This document shows, one piece after another, positions 44,734 to 53,442 of a stretch of DNA of 64,000 nt. Every line of letters begins with the position of its first letter. The stretch's first letter is position 1. The DNA is taken from contig NZ_JACVAI010000003.1 of the NCBI RefSeq assembly GCF_014851765.1, forward strand, positions 124,001 to 188,000, read 5' to 3'. The position numbers were made by a program, and so were the translations under genes. This DNA comes from Pseudomonas sp. PDM04. GTDB taxonomy: Bacteria > Pseudomonadota > Gammaproteobacteria > Pseudomonadales > Pseudomonadaceae. Under the pieces are notes generated by a model, which worked only from the letters and a program-made list of their open reading frames with translations, did no database searches and was not told where the DNA came from.

Positions 44734-44756
44734 AAATTACCCTCAAAGGGTAATTT
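44734..44756. promoter_or_regulatory. MqsA-type operator palindrome
   Basis: A perfect inverted repeat, AAATTACCCT and AGGGTAATTT separated by CAA, 24 bases upstream of the mqsR start. The ACCCT-N3-AGGGT core is analogous to the E. coli MqsA site ACCT-N(2-4)-AGGT. Confidence 0.75.
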
Positions 44757-44876
44757 TGACCAATCGAAAATCCCGTTCGTTTTTTCTCCATCTGACCCTA
44801 GGCGGTTGCCGTCCGACTTGAAGCTGACTAACATGTCAGAAAATTCATCCTATGATTGGACGAAAGAACGATTCAC

Positions 44877-45536
44877 ATGTCAGACATTTCCCCATTGATT
44901 AAACGTTCCCTGGTCGATCAGGCCCTGGAACAACTGCGTCTGCGCATTACCGAAGGTGCATGGACCGTTGGCCAGCGCTTGCCCACCGAGCCCGAGCTGT
45001 CTGCCGAACTGGGCATCAGCCGCAACACCGTGCGCGAAGCCATGCGCGTGCTGGCGTTTTCCGGCTTGATCGAGATTCGCCAGGGCGACGGCAGCTACCT
45101 GCGGGCGGTGGTCGACCCGCTGGACACCGTGAAGGCGTTGTCGCGCTGCTCCCAGGAACAGGCGCGGGAAACCCGGCACATCCTCGAGGTGGAAGCCATC
45201 GGCCTGGCGGCCTTGCGCCGCACCGACGAAGACCTGGTGGCCCTGCGCGAGGCACTGGGGGTCAGTGGCCGTCATTATCACGGTGATCTCGACACCTACA
45301 TCGCCTGTGATCTGGTGTTCCACCGTCGCCTGGTGGACGCCGCTCACAACCCGACCCTCAGCGAGTTGTATCGCTATTTCTCCAGTGTCGTCGGCGCACA
45401 ACTGCGCCACTGCCTGAACATTTCCCCGCGCCGCCAGGAAGTGTTCGACCTGCACATCGAACTGCTCGATGCGGTCGAACAACGGGACCCGGAGCGGGCC
45501 AAAGCGCTGTCGAGGCAGTTGATCAATGAACCTTGA
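44877..45536 (+). CDS. GntR-family (FadR-type) transcriptional regulator
   Basis: A 219-residue regulator: N-terminal winged helix (RLPTEPELSAELGISRNTVREAMRVLAFSGLIEIRQGDGSYL) and a C-terminal all-helical FCD effector domain with metal-ligand type His residues (DLVFHRRLVDAAHN, DLHIELLDA). It overlaps the following MFS gene by 11 bases, so it most likely controls that transporter. ATG 44877 is chosen. A second copy of the sequence ACATGTCAGA that spans this start occurs 44 bases upstream. Confidence 0.9.
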   Translation: MSDISPLIKRSLVDQALEQLRLRITEGAWTVGQRLPTEPELSAELGISRNTVREAMRVLAFSGLIEIRQGDGSYLRAVVDPLDTVKALSRCSQEQARETRHILEVEAIGLAALRRTDEDLVALREALGVSGRHYHGDLDTYIACDLVFHRRLVDAAHNPTLSELYRYFSSVVGAQLRHCLNISPRRQEVFDLHIELLDAVEQRDPERAKALSRQLINEP

Positions 45537-46833
45537 AAACGAGAACACCCTGGCGGGTCGCCCTACCCGGATCACCGACGCCAAACGCACGGCCGAACTC
45601 GACGAGCTGCTGATCGACGCCGAGGCCGATGATGAACAGGTCCAGCAAAGCCAACCGCTGCTGCGCCGTCCGTGGTTGTTGCTGCTGGGCCTGATTCTGG
45701 TGGCGTTGAACCTGCGTCCGGCGCTGTCGAGCATGGCGCCGATGCTCAGTGACGTGTCGAGAACCCTCGGGTTGTCGGCGGCGCAAGCCGGTCTGCTGAC
45801 CACGTTGCCGGTCCTTTGCCTGGGCCTGTTTGCGCCGCTGGCACCGGTTCTGGCGCGGCGTTTCGGCGCGGAGCGGGTGGTGCTGGGCATTCTGTTGACG
45901 CTGGCAGGCGGCATCATCCTGCGCAGCTCGTTCGGCACCATCGGCCTGTTCGGCGGCAGCGTGCTGGCAGGTGCCAGCATCGGCATCATCGGCGTTTTGC
46001 TGCCGGGTATCGTCAAGCGCGACTTCCCGAAACAGGCCGGGACCATGACCGGTGTCTACACCATGGCCCTGTGCCTGGGCGCGGCCATGGCGGCCGGTGC
46101 GACCGTACCGTTGAGCGAGCATTTCGATAAAAGCTGGGCGTCGGGCCTGGGCTTCTGGGCGATGCCGGCGTTGATCGCGGTACTGTTCTGGCTGCCGCAA
46201 GTTGGCCAGAAACACGGCGCGCACAACGTGGCCTATCGGGTGCGCGGTTTGTTGCGCGACCGCTTGGCCTGGCAAGTGACCGCGTACATGGGCCTGCAAT
46301 CGTCTCTGGCCTACATCGTTTTCGGCTGGTTGCCGTCGATCCTGATCGGTCGCGGCCTGACCCCGACCCAGGCCGGCCTGGTGCTGTCGGGTTCGGTAAT
46401 CGTGCAACTGGTCAGTTCGTTGGCCGCCCCCTGGCTGGCCACCCGGGGCAAGGATCAACGCCCGGCCATCGTGATCGTCATGCTGATGACCCTCGGGGGT
46501 CTGTTCGGTTGCCTCTACGCGCCGATCGAAGGCCTGTGGGGCTGGGCGATTCTGCTCGGTCTGGGGCAGGGCGCCACCTTCAGTCTGGCACTGACCCTGA
46601 TCGTGCTGCGTTCACGCGATTCCCACGTCGCGGCGAACCTGTCGAGCATGGCCCAGGGCTTCGGTTACACCCTGGCGTCCCTGGGTCCGTTCGCGGTCGG
46701 CATCGTCCATGACTGGACCGGCGGCTGGAGCGCCGTCGGCTGGATCTTCGGCGTGATCGGCCTCGGCGCCATCATCGCGGGGCTCGGCGCCGGGCGCTCG
46801 TTGTACGTCCAGGTGGTCAGCGAAAAAGTCTGA
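45526..46833 (+). CDS. MFS transporter, CynX/NimT family
   Basis: A 435-residue major facilitator protein with 12 membrane segments after a hydrophilic N-terminal tail of about 48 residues. Sequence such as LVALNLRPALSSMAPMLSDV is typical of the cyanate/2-nitroimidazole transporter branch (CynX, NimT, YeaN). The substrate cannot be told. It is translationally coupled to the GntR regulator gene. Its stop is one base from the stop of the convergent DUF1120 gene. Confidence 0.88.
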   Translation: MNLENENTLAGRPTRITDAKRTAELDELLIDAEADDEQVQQSQPLLRRPWLLLLGLILVALNLRPALSSMAPMLSDVSRTLGLSAAQAGLLTTLPVLCLGLFAPLAPVLARRFGAERVVLGILLTLAGGIILRSSFGTIGLFGGSVLAGASIGIIGVLLPGIVKRDFPKQAGTMTGVYTMALCLGAAMAAGATVPLSEHFDKSWASGLGFWAMPALIAVLFWLPQVGQKHGAHNVAYRVRGLLRDRLAWQVTAYMGLQSSLAYIVFGWLPSILIGRGLTPTQAGLVLSGSVIVQLVSSLAAPWLATRGKDQRPAIVIVMLMTLGGLFGCLYAPIEGLWGWAILLGLGQGATFSLALTLIVLRSRDSHVAANLSSMAQGFGYTLASLGPFAVGIVHDWTGGWSAVGWIFGVIGLGAIIAGLGAGRSLYVQVVSEKV

Positions 46834-46834
46834 C

Positions 46835-47485
46835 TCACAGGTACACCACATCCAGCGTCGCCGAACCGTCGAGCTGGATGTCGGTGCTCACGTCCAGCTC
46901 GGAAGTCGGGGCGATGACGGTTTCGACGGTCACCCGACTCGTCAGGTGCTGGATGAAGATCGGCCCGGCGTTGCTGCCGGCGATGTCGGTAAAGCCCAGG
47001 TAGCTTCGAGCGCCAATCGGGATCGGCCGGCTGTTCGATGAACTCCAGGCCACGCCGCCCGTGGTGGAGTCGGTGCGAAACACCTGGGACAGGTCATCCA
47101 CCACCGTTTGCGTCGGGTCGAAATTCAGCGAGTACAAACCGATCTTGTTGCCCCGGCTGTCGTGGTTCAGTCCATAGTAAATCTCGCTGTTGACGATGGC
47201 CGAGCCGTCGCGGTTGTCGCGCATCACCAACGCGAAACGCGCAGGACCGTTGCACTGGAGGGTGAAGTCGAGGTGCTTGTCGTGCAGTTGCGTACGCTTG
47301 TCGACGCTCAGGCTTTTGTAGGAAATTTTCCCGTAATCCACCAGGCCGTTATTGGACAGGGCGGGCGTACACGCGATGGGGGTGATCCGTCCCTTGACGG
47401 TCAGGTCCACCGTCGAGGCGGCGCGGGCGCCGGGCGTGGCGCCGACGAGTAAAGTGAGCACGAGCAAGGCGAAGTGAGTGTTCAT
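46835..47485 (-). CDS. DUF1120 pilin-like protein 1
   Basis: A 216-residue exported protein: signal peptide (MNTHFALLVLTLLVGATPGARA), alternating N-terminal strand (STVDLTVKGRITP), two conserved Cys (PIACTPAL; LQCNGPARF), DNR motif and a C-terminal strand ending LDVVYL with penultimate Tyr. Among the paralogues it is closest to the C-terminal domain of the two-domain protein at 49705-50838 (shared FTDIAGS/FTDRAGS, FIQ/MIQ and VIAP/VVAP blocks). It is last in the minus-strand operon. Predicted structural subunit of a chaperone-usher fibre. Confidence 0.8.
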   Translation of the reverse strand: MNTHFALLVLTLLVGATPGARAASTVDLTVKGRITPIACTPALSNNGLVDYGKISYKSLSVDKRTQLHDKHLDFTLQCNGPARFALVMRDNRDGSAIVNSEIYYGLNHDSRGNKIGLYSLNFDPTQTVVDDLSQVFRTDSTTGGVAWSSSNSRPIPIGARSYLGFTDIAGSNAGPIFIQHLTSRVTVETVIAPTSELDVSTDIQLDGSATLDVVYL

Positions 47486-47556
47486 TCGCGAAAGTCCCTT
47501 GTGTTGGATCGGACACTGAGCCGCTCGCACCGATTGCGGTGCGAGCGGCGACGGTG

Positions 47557-48177
47557 TCAGAAGTAGGTCATGTCGAAAGTCACCGAACCGTCGAAGCTGA
47601 CTTCATCGTTCAGCGTGAGGCCGTCGGTGGCGGCGATATGGGTAGAGACGTCGATCTCGAAAGCGACGTCTTGCGCGATCATCGGCGTGGTGGTGTCGCT
47701 GGGTGAGCCGGCGGCGATGAGAATGTTCGGACGCAGGTGGTGATGAGCGCCCCAACTGGCCCCGTTGTCCCAGGAAATGATGGTCCGGGCCGGCTGTCCG
47801 TCCGCCACGACGCCTTTCATCATCGGAATGACAAAGCCGATTTTTTCGTTGGCCGGGGTGTTGCCCAGGCCATACCAGTCCCGGTTCGACGGGGTCCCGG
47901 CCCTGTTGTCGATCGAGCGCAGGGCAAAAGTACCCGGTGCCTCACAGCTGACGGAAAGGCGAATCGTGTGGACGCCGATGTTGGTGTAGGTGGCCGCGTT
48001 CAGGTCTTTCTTCGAGATTTTTCCGTGATCGATCACCCCGCCATCCGACAGGCTCGGGGTACAGGCCGCCGGGGTGATGGCACCGGTGACGCTCAGGTCA
48101 GTGCTCGAGGCCGCCAGCGCAGAAGGCGCGAGGCCGATCAGGGCGGTGGCGGTCAGTGCTGCTAAGCAGTGCTTCAT
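47557..48177 (-). CDS. DUF1120 pilin-like protein 2
   Basis: A 206-residue exported protein with signal peptide (MKHCLAALTATALIGLAPSALA), donor-strand-like start SSTDLSVTGAITP, Cys39 and Cys78, the segment DNRAGTPSNRDWYGLG, and C terminus VTFDMTYF with penultimate Tyr. Its signal peptide is nearly the same as those of the next two upstream genes, indicating recent duplication. Confidence 0.82.
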   Translation of the reverse strand: MKHCLAALTATALIGLAPSALAASSTDLSVTGAITPAACTPSLSDGGVIDHGKISKKDLNAATYTNIGVHTIRLSVSCEAPGTFALRSIDNRAGTPSNRDWYGLGNTPANEKIGFVIPMMKGVVADGQPARTIISWDNGASWGAHHHLRPNILIAAGSPSDTTTPMIAQDVAFEIDVSTHIAATDGLTLNDEVSFDGSVTFDMTYF

Positions 48178-48228
48178 TTTTCACATCCTTATGTCGTTGA
48201 AAAGCGCCCCCGAGGGAGCGAGTCCGGC

Positions 48229-48849
48229 TCAGAGGTAATTCATTTCCAGCGTGGCCGAACCGTCGATCTGGACTTCATTGGTCAGGTCCAGGCCGTCGGC
48301 GCGCAGGATGAACGGGGCGATGTCCAGCTCCATGGCAACGTCCTGAACGAGGATCGGCTGGCTGGTATCGCTCCTGTCGGCCACCGAGGCGTAATCCCCC
48401 GGCATCCAGAACACATGGCCCTCCCAGCCGGTTTGGCCGTCCTTGGATTTGATCGGCAGGACCGACACGCCATCGGCCACCGCGTTGAACATCGACACCA
48501 TGAAATGCCCCAGATTTTGGCTGCCATTGATTTTGCCGAGACCGAAGGCCGATGCCAGGTTGCTCGAACCGAGACGGTTATCGACGCCCTTGAGCGCAAA
48601 ACGCTGGGGCGCGTCGCATTTGACGCTCAGGATTACGGTGCGCTTTTCGAGGTAGGTGCCGGTGGTTTGATTCAGATCCTTCGACGAAATCTTGCCGTAT
48701 TCGACGACACCCCCTTCGGACAGGGTTGGCAGGCAGGCGCTCGGGATGATCGAGCCGGTGACGCTCAGATCCGTGCTCGAAGCTGCCAGTGTATGTGGCG
48801 CCAGGCCGATTAATGCGGTGGCGGTCAGTGCTGCGAAGTACTTTTTCAT
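48229..48849 (-). CDS. DUF1120 pilin-like protein 3
   Basis: A 206-residue exported protein: signal peptide (MKKYFAALTATALIGLAPHTLA), SSTDLSVTGSIIPSACLP, a second Cys in LSVKCDAPQRFAL, DNRLGS motif and C terminus LEMNYL with penultimate Tyr. The frame runs upstream to 49038 through a REP pair and into the neighbouring gene. ATG 48849 gives the proper signal peptide. The gap to the upstream pilin gene holds an inverted REP doublet. Confidence 0.82.
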   Translation of the reverse strand: MKKYFAALTATALIGLAPHTLAASSTDLSVTGSIIPSACLPTLSEGGVVEYGKISSKDLNQTTGTYLEKRTVILSVKCDAPQRFALKGVDNRLGSSNLASAFGLGKINGSQNLGHFMVSMFNAVADGVSVLPIKSKDGQTGWEGHVFWMPGDYASVADRSDTSQPILVQDVAMELDIAPFILRADGLDLTNEVQIDGSATLEMNYL

Positions 48850-48880
48850 TTCCAGGTTCTCATCGATTTGAAATTTTGCC

Positions 48881-48984
48881 TCTGTAGGAGCGAGCTTGCT
48901 CGCGATGGGCGTCAACGATGACGCGCGCTGTCTGGTTCGACGCGGCGGCCATGGATTTTTCGCGAGCGAGCTCGCTCCTACAAA
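48881..48984. repeat. REP doublet inside the pilin operon
   Basis: Left copy CTGTAGGAGCGAGCTTGCTC at 48882-48901 and right copy GCGAGCGAGCTCGCTCCTAC at 48962-48981 in opposite orientation, filling the 151-base gap between pilin genes 3 and 4. Confidence 0.88.
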
Positions 48985-49000
48985 AGCGTGGGTCATGGCT

Positions 49001-49621
49001 TCAGCGGTACACGACTTCGATTGTCGCGGAAGCATCAAGGATGGTTTCGTCGGTCAATGTCAGGGTTTTGGAAGGCGCGATGAACGTACTGACTTCCAGA
49101 TCCATGGTGAGGTCTTTCACCATGATTGGGGTTTCCTGGTCTGCGGGAGTGCCAGCCGATACGAGCACTGTTTTGTTCAGGCTGGTGCCCTTCGACCAGG
49201 ACACGCCTTCATCCTCAGACTTGATAGCCTGAGCCGCCTGTCCATCTGCCGAGGTCTGTTTGATCCCGACATAGACAAAACCGAGTTTTTCTCCCGCGTT
49301 GCTCAATCCCAGGCCAAACCAGCCGCTGGTTGATTCCGTACCGTGTTTGTTATCGATTGATCTCAGGGCAAAGGGCGTGGAGCCATCACACGCCATGGTC
49401 AATTGCAGGGGGTCTCTGCTTATTTCCGTATTCACGTGGAGGTCAAGATCCGCCGCCGAGAATTTGCCAATATCGATCATTCCGCCCCCGGACAAGCTCA
49501 ACGTGCAAGCATTTGGCGTGATTTTGCCGGTCACGCTCAGGTCGGTGCTCGAAGCCGCCAGCACATGCGGCGCCATGCCGATCAGGGCCGTGGCCGACAG
49601 TGTTGCGAGGTACTTTTTCAT
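49001..49621 (-). CDS. DUF1120 pilin-like protein 4
   Basis: A 206-residue exported protein: signal peptide (MKKYLATLSATALIGMAPHVLA), SSTDLSVTGKITPNACTL, a second Cys in LTMACDGSTPFAL, DNKHGTEST loop and C terminus IEVVYR with penultimate Tyr. It follows the two-domain protein gene by 83 bases in the operon and is closely related to proteins 2 and 3. Confidence 0.82.
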   Translation of the reverse strand: MKKYLATLSATALIGMAPHVLAASSTDLSVTGKITPNACTLSLSGGGMIDIGKFSAADLDLHVNTEISRDPLQLTMACDGSTPFALRSIDNKHGTESTSGWFGLGLSNAGEKLGFVYVGIKQTSADGQAAQAIKSEDEGVSWSKGTSLNKTVLVSAGTPADQETPIMVKDLTMDLEVSTFIAPSKTLTLTDETILDASATIEVVYR

Positions 49622-49704
49622 TTGTCTTACTCATTTCCAGGGTTGATAAAAAGTCCGTTGCCAGCGAGCCGGGTCTTGCGGGTAAGCGCGGCGCGGCTGG
49701 CGTG

Positions 49705-50838
49705 TTACAGGTAAATAATCTCGATCGTCCCCGCGCCATCGAGGTCGATGGCGTTGCTCATGTCCAGGCTGTTGAGGGGGGCAACGACGGCGTCGACGGT
49801 CACGCTGGCGTTGAAGTTCTGGATCATGGCCGGGCCCGCGTGGCTGCCGGCGCGGTCGGTGAAACTCAGGTAACGGGTCTTGGCGAGGGCGATCGGATTG
49901 GCGCCCGCGCTGCTCCACGCCGCACCGCCGCCAGTTGACTCGGTTCGATAGAGGCGGGCGACGCTGTCGGCGCTGGCGTTGGCCGGGTCGATGTTCAGCG
50001 AGAAAAAGCCGATTTTGTTCTGGCGACCGTCCGTGCCGAGGCCGTACTGGAAGTCGCTGTCGATGGTCGCCGAACCGGCGCGGTTGTCATGCATGATCAA
50101 GGCGAATGCGGTCGGGGCATCGCAGCCGACACGCAGGTTCAATGAGCGCGGTGGCAGGCGTGTGGGCTTGTCGGCGCTGAGGTCGTTGATCGTCAGGTTG
50201 CCGAAATCCACCACGCCACCGTTGGACAGTCCCGGTTCGCAAGCCGCCGGCGCGAAACGCGCGCGCAGGGTCGCCTCGCGGCTGCGTCCGGTGGCGATGG
50301 CGTCGAACACCCCGGAAGCCTCCCAGGTCACTGCGTCGCGTACGTGCATCCCTTGTTCCTGGACCCACGCCGTCACCTCGACCTGGGCCGAGAGCGTGCG
50401 ACCCTGCAACGACGTGCCTGCCTGCACCGGGGCAATGCCATGTGCGGGCCGCCAGATCAGGCTCGACGCGATTTCCGAGGGCGGCTGGCCGGCACCGGCG
50501 ATCAATCCGAGTTCCACCGACCGGCCATCCAGCACCGCATCACGAACGCGCAACTGGTAACTGCCGCGCTCGGCAAAATGGAAGCGCTCGGCGGTCGCGG
50601 CCATGGCCCGGTAAAACAGGCTCAGGTCGGTGGCGGTTGCACAACTCAGGCTCAGGCTCAAACGCCGCTCGCCGAGGTTTCGTTCGGGGGCCGAATCAGG
50701 GCGGATCGCCCGGTTCATCAAGCCGTAGTCGAGCACCGGCTGACTCAGGTTGAGCTGGCAGTCGTCGGTCGAAGCCAAGGCCTGTGGCGTGAACACCAGG
50801 GCGACCAGGCTGGCCATTAAGCAGCGGAACAGGTTCAT
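49705..50838 (-). CDS. Two-domain DUF1120 protein, candidate fibre tip subunit
   Basis: A 377-residue exported protein: signal peptide ending QALA, an N-terminal domain of about 165 residues with its own Cys pair (DDCQLNLSQPVLDYG; LSLSCATATD), and a C-terminal DUF1120 domain (from about 190; AACEPGLSNGGVVDFGNL, RVGCDAPTAFALIMHDNRAGS) ending IEIIYL. Two pilin-like modules in one chain, encoded directly after the usher, is the layout of tip adhesins. ATG 50838 is chosen because the usher-overlapping GAGG is correctly spaced for it (not for ATG 50847). The ligand is unknown. Confidence 0.8.
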   Translation of the reverse strand: MNLFRCLMASLVALVFTPQALASTDDCQLNLSQPVLDYGLMNRAIRPDSAPERNLGERRLSLSLSCATATDLSLFYRAMAATAERFHFAERGSYQLRVRDAVLDGRSVELGLIAGAGQPPSEIASSLIWRPAHGIAPVQAGTSLQGRTLSAQVEVTAWVQEQGMHVRDAVTWEASGVFDAIATGRSREATLRARFAPAACEPGLSNGGVVDFGNLTINDLSADKPTRLPPRSLNLRVGCDAPTAFALIMHDNRAGSATIDSDFQYGLGTDGRQNKIGFFSLNIDPANASADSVARLYRTESTGGGAAWSSAGANPIALAKTRYLSFTDRAGSHAGPAMIQNFNASVTVDAVVAPLNSLDMSNAIDLDGAGTIEIIYL

Positions 50839-50849
50839 GGGTGTCATCC

Positions 50850-53315
50850 TCAAAGCGCCCGGCATCTGGCGGGAGCGGTTTCGTAATAGGCATGGGTGTC
50901 GGCGTCCGCCGGCAGCTCGAAAAGCAGTTCGCAAGGCGCCAGCCCCGGTGCATTGATCAACAGCGCACGGGTGTCGAGCGCGTTGGGCAGGAACACCAGG
51001 CCGCCTTCCTGCACCAGGGTCACGAACTCACCGTCACGGGTTTTCACCGAAGCGCCCCGGGGCAGCGCCGCGCCGTTGTCGGTGGTGACCTTGAGCAGGG
51101 CGCGACGGGTCAGGGTGACGCCGAACTCGACCTTGTCGACCGCGCCGCGTCCGGCGGACAGCACCGCCAGGCCGTTGCTGATGTCGGCATTGCGCGGCAG
51201 GGTGCGGGTATCGACTTCCACCGGACTTTTGCCGTAGGCCGACAGCTGCGGGATCACCGCCTGGCCTTGCCAGTCGGTCCACACCGGACCGCTCGGGGTC
51301 GAGACCTTGATCGCGCCCATGTCGCCCACCGAGAGCAGGCCGAAGGTGTCGCTGATCGGGTAGGGCGACAGCGTCAGGCCGCCGCCATGCAGTACCGCAC
51401 CGCCTCGGGCGCTGGCCTGGTAGCTGGAGCGCTCGGCGTCGGCGCGGGTGTAGTTCAGGTCCAGCTGGGTGTAGCGCGGCAGCAGCGAAACGCCGGCCGT
51501 GGACTGCACTTCCTTGTCACGGGTGTCGTGCTCGACACCCACCCGGTAGGCCAGTTGATCGTTGATCTGCTCACTGACGCCCACTCCACTGCGGTACTCG
51601 CCACCGGTGTTGCGCACCCAGGTGCGCGCCCGGCGGTTTTCGCCCAGGGGAATGCTCAGGTTCACATAGACGCTGTCGCCGGTGCGGTTCGACCCGCTGA
51701 GTTGCCATTCCGCCGTCGCCGATACCGACACGGCGCCGATGTTGGTGCCCCAGGACGCGAGGGCGCGGCTGCTGTTCCGGCCATCGAATGAGTTCGATTG
51801 GCTGAAGCCGCCGCTGAAGGCACCCAGCCACGGATGGGACCACGACAGAGACAGGCTTTGCTGGTCGCGGTAACGGGATTTGCGGTCGTCGCTGGTGTTG
51901 TCGAACACCGCGTCTTCCAGTTCGCGGTAACCCAGGGTGCGGTAGGAACCGCCGGCATTGAGTGCCCATTGATCGCTTAACCGGTGCGACGCAGTCAGGT
52001 CGGCCTGCAGCCCCTTGCCGGATTCGTTGCCGGTGGCCTGCGCCCCGGTCAGTGTCGCCTGGAGCTGCGTATCGGGCGTGGGCAGCAAGCCCAGGCTGGC
52101 CCCGGCCGCGCGATAGTCGGCGGCTCCGGTGATGCCGCCGCTGATCAGCACCTGCGGATTCAACGCGCCACTCCAGCCAGCGCTGATCACCCAGGGTTCA
52201 TCGCCCTGTTCATCGCCCACCCGCCGCACATGGCCGGCCGCCAGCGAGTACCCCGGCGCGGGCAGGCCGACGCCGAGCAGGGCAGCCGGGATGGTGAAGC
52301 TGCGTTCGCTGCCGTCTTCTTCCTTGACGGTGACTTCCACGTCCGAGCGGCTATTGAGGCGGCGAACGTTATTCAGGGCAAACGGCCCGGCGGGCACCAC
52401 GGTGGAATAGATCAGCGAACCGTTCTGCCGCACCTCGACCTGCGCCTGGCTGTTGGCGATGCCTTCGATGACCGCACTTTGCCCTTCGGCTTGCAGGGCC
52501 TGCTCGTTGAGCAGCTGCACGCCGGTGATCTGCGCACCGGCCAGCACCGGGTTGTAGAGGTTGATCTGACCCGCCTGCAACACCGCTTCATATTCGGCGA
52601 AGGTGCGTTGCGCGTAGGCCGCGATATGCGTGGTCCGGGACACATCGTCCTGCCAGGTCTGCACCTGACGGCTGCGTACGATCCAGTCGCCGGCATTGAA
52701 ACCCAACTCGGTGTTGGCCGATGCGTAGCGGCTCGAATCATCGCCGAAGCGACTGTTCTGACCCGTCACGTCGTAGTTGATCAGCGCCGCGAAGCCACCG
52801 GTCTGATAGCCGGACACATCTCGCACGGCCGGGCGAATGGCGTCGGTGGGAACGATCAGCGCCAGGGCCAGGTTGGCCGGGTCCTGCTCGATGGCTGTTT
52901 GCGGCCAGGCCCCCTGGAAATCATGACAACGGCCATCGTCGAGGGTGTGCTCGGGCACCGTGAGGTTGGCCTTGTCGAGCAGGGTGCGGTCGAAGCACAG
53001 CGCGCCCTGGCGATCGAAGGCGATGTCGACGCGGCCCTGACGCTGGCCATTGACGCTCAGCGTCACCGAATGCCGGCCGGCGGCAAAGCGTGGCGCCTGC
53101 ATCAGCAAGCTGGCCAGCGCCGGATCGATACCGCGCTGGCGCAGCGTGCTGGTGTCGAACTGTGCCAGCAACAACGGATCACCGTGGGCGTCGAGCACCG
53201 TCAGTGCGTTGACCAGGAGCAAGGCTGCAAGGGCCCGACGGCCTGCGCGGCGATAGGGTACGCAGCGAACAACGGGCACGGCTTCGCCATCACGGTAAGA
53301 AGATACTGTGTTCAT
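50850..53315 (-). CDS. Outer-membrane usher of a chaperone-usher fibre
   Basis: An 821-residue usher. After an N-terminal signal region come a PapC-type N-terminal domain (FDTSTLRQRGIDPALASLL; CFDRTLLDKANLTVP), the 24-strand barrel with plug and a C-terminal domain with a Cys pair (CELLFELPADADTHAYYETAPARC). It is the only usher in the locus and lies between the chaperone and the two-domain subunit. It is slightly shorter than classical FimD/PapC. ATG 53315 is used; GTG 53324 is possible. Confidence 0.93.
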   Translation of the reverse strand: MNTVSSYRDGEAVPVVRCVPYRRAGRRALAALLLVNALTVLDAHGDPLLLAQFDTSTLRQRGIDPALASLLMQAPRFAAGRHSVTLSVNGQRQGRVDIAFDRQGALCFDRTLLDKANLTVPEHTLDDGRCHDFQGAWPQTAIEQDPANLALALIVPTDAIRPAVRDVSGYQTGGFAALINYDVTGQNSRFGDDSSRYASANTELGFNAGDWIVRSRQVQTWQDDVSRTTHIAAYAQRTFAEYEAVLQAGQINLYNPVLAGAQITGVQLLNEQALQAEGQSAVIEGIANSQAQVEVRQNGSLIYSTVVPAGPFALNNVRRLNSRSDVEVTVKEEDGSERSFTIPAALLGVGLPAPGYSLAAGHVRRVGDEQGDEPWVISAGWSGALNPQVLISGGITGAADYRAAGASLGLLPTPDTQLQATLTGAQATGNESGKGLQADLTASHRLSDQWALNAGGSYRTLGYRELEDAVFDNTSDDRKSRYRDQQSLSLSWSHPWLGAFSGGFSQSNSFDGRNSSRALASWGTNIGAVSVSATAEWQLSGSNRTGDSVYVNLSIPLGENRRARTWVRNTGGEYRSGVGVSEQINDQLAYRVGVEHDTRDKEVQSTAGVSLLPRYTQLDLNYTRADAERSSYQASARGGAVLHGGGLTLSPYPISDTFGLLSVGDMGAIKVSTPSGPVWTDWQGQAVIPQLSAYGKSPVEVDTRTLPRNADISNGLAVLSAGRGAVDKVEFGVTLTRRALLKVTTDNGAALPRGASVKTRDGEFVTLVQEGGLVFLPNALDTRALLINAPGLAPCELLFELPADADTHAYYETAPARCRAL

Positions 53316-53442
53316 GGGGTTCACTTGGGTTGTGCCGGCCTGACCGATCTGAGGGGGTCAGGCACGCGAGTTGTAACGGCTTGAAACCGTCACCCGGAAA
53401 CTTCGGCGCTTGGCGTTCCTTCGTCGCGCAGTTGTGGTGGTA

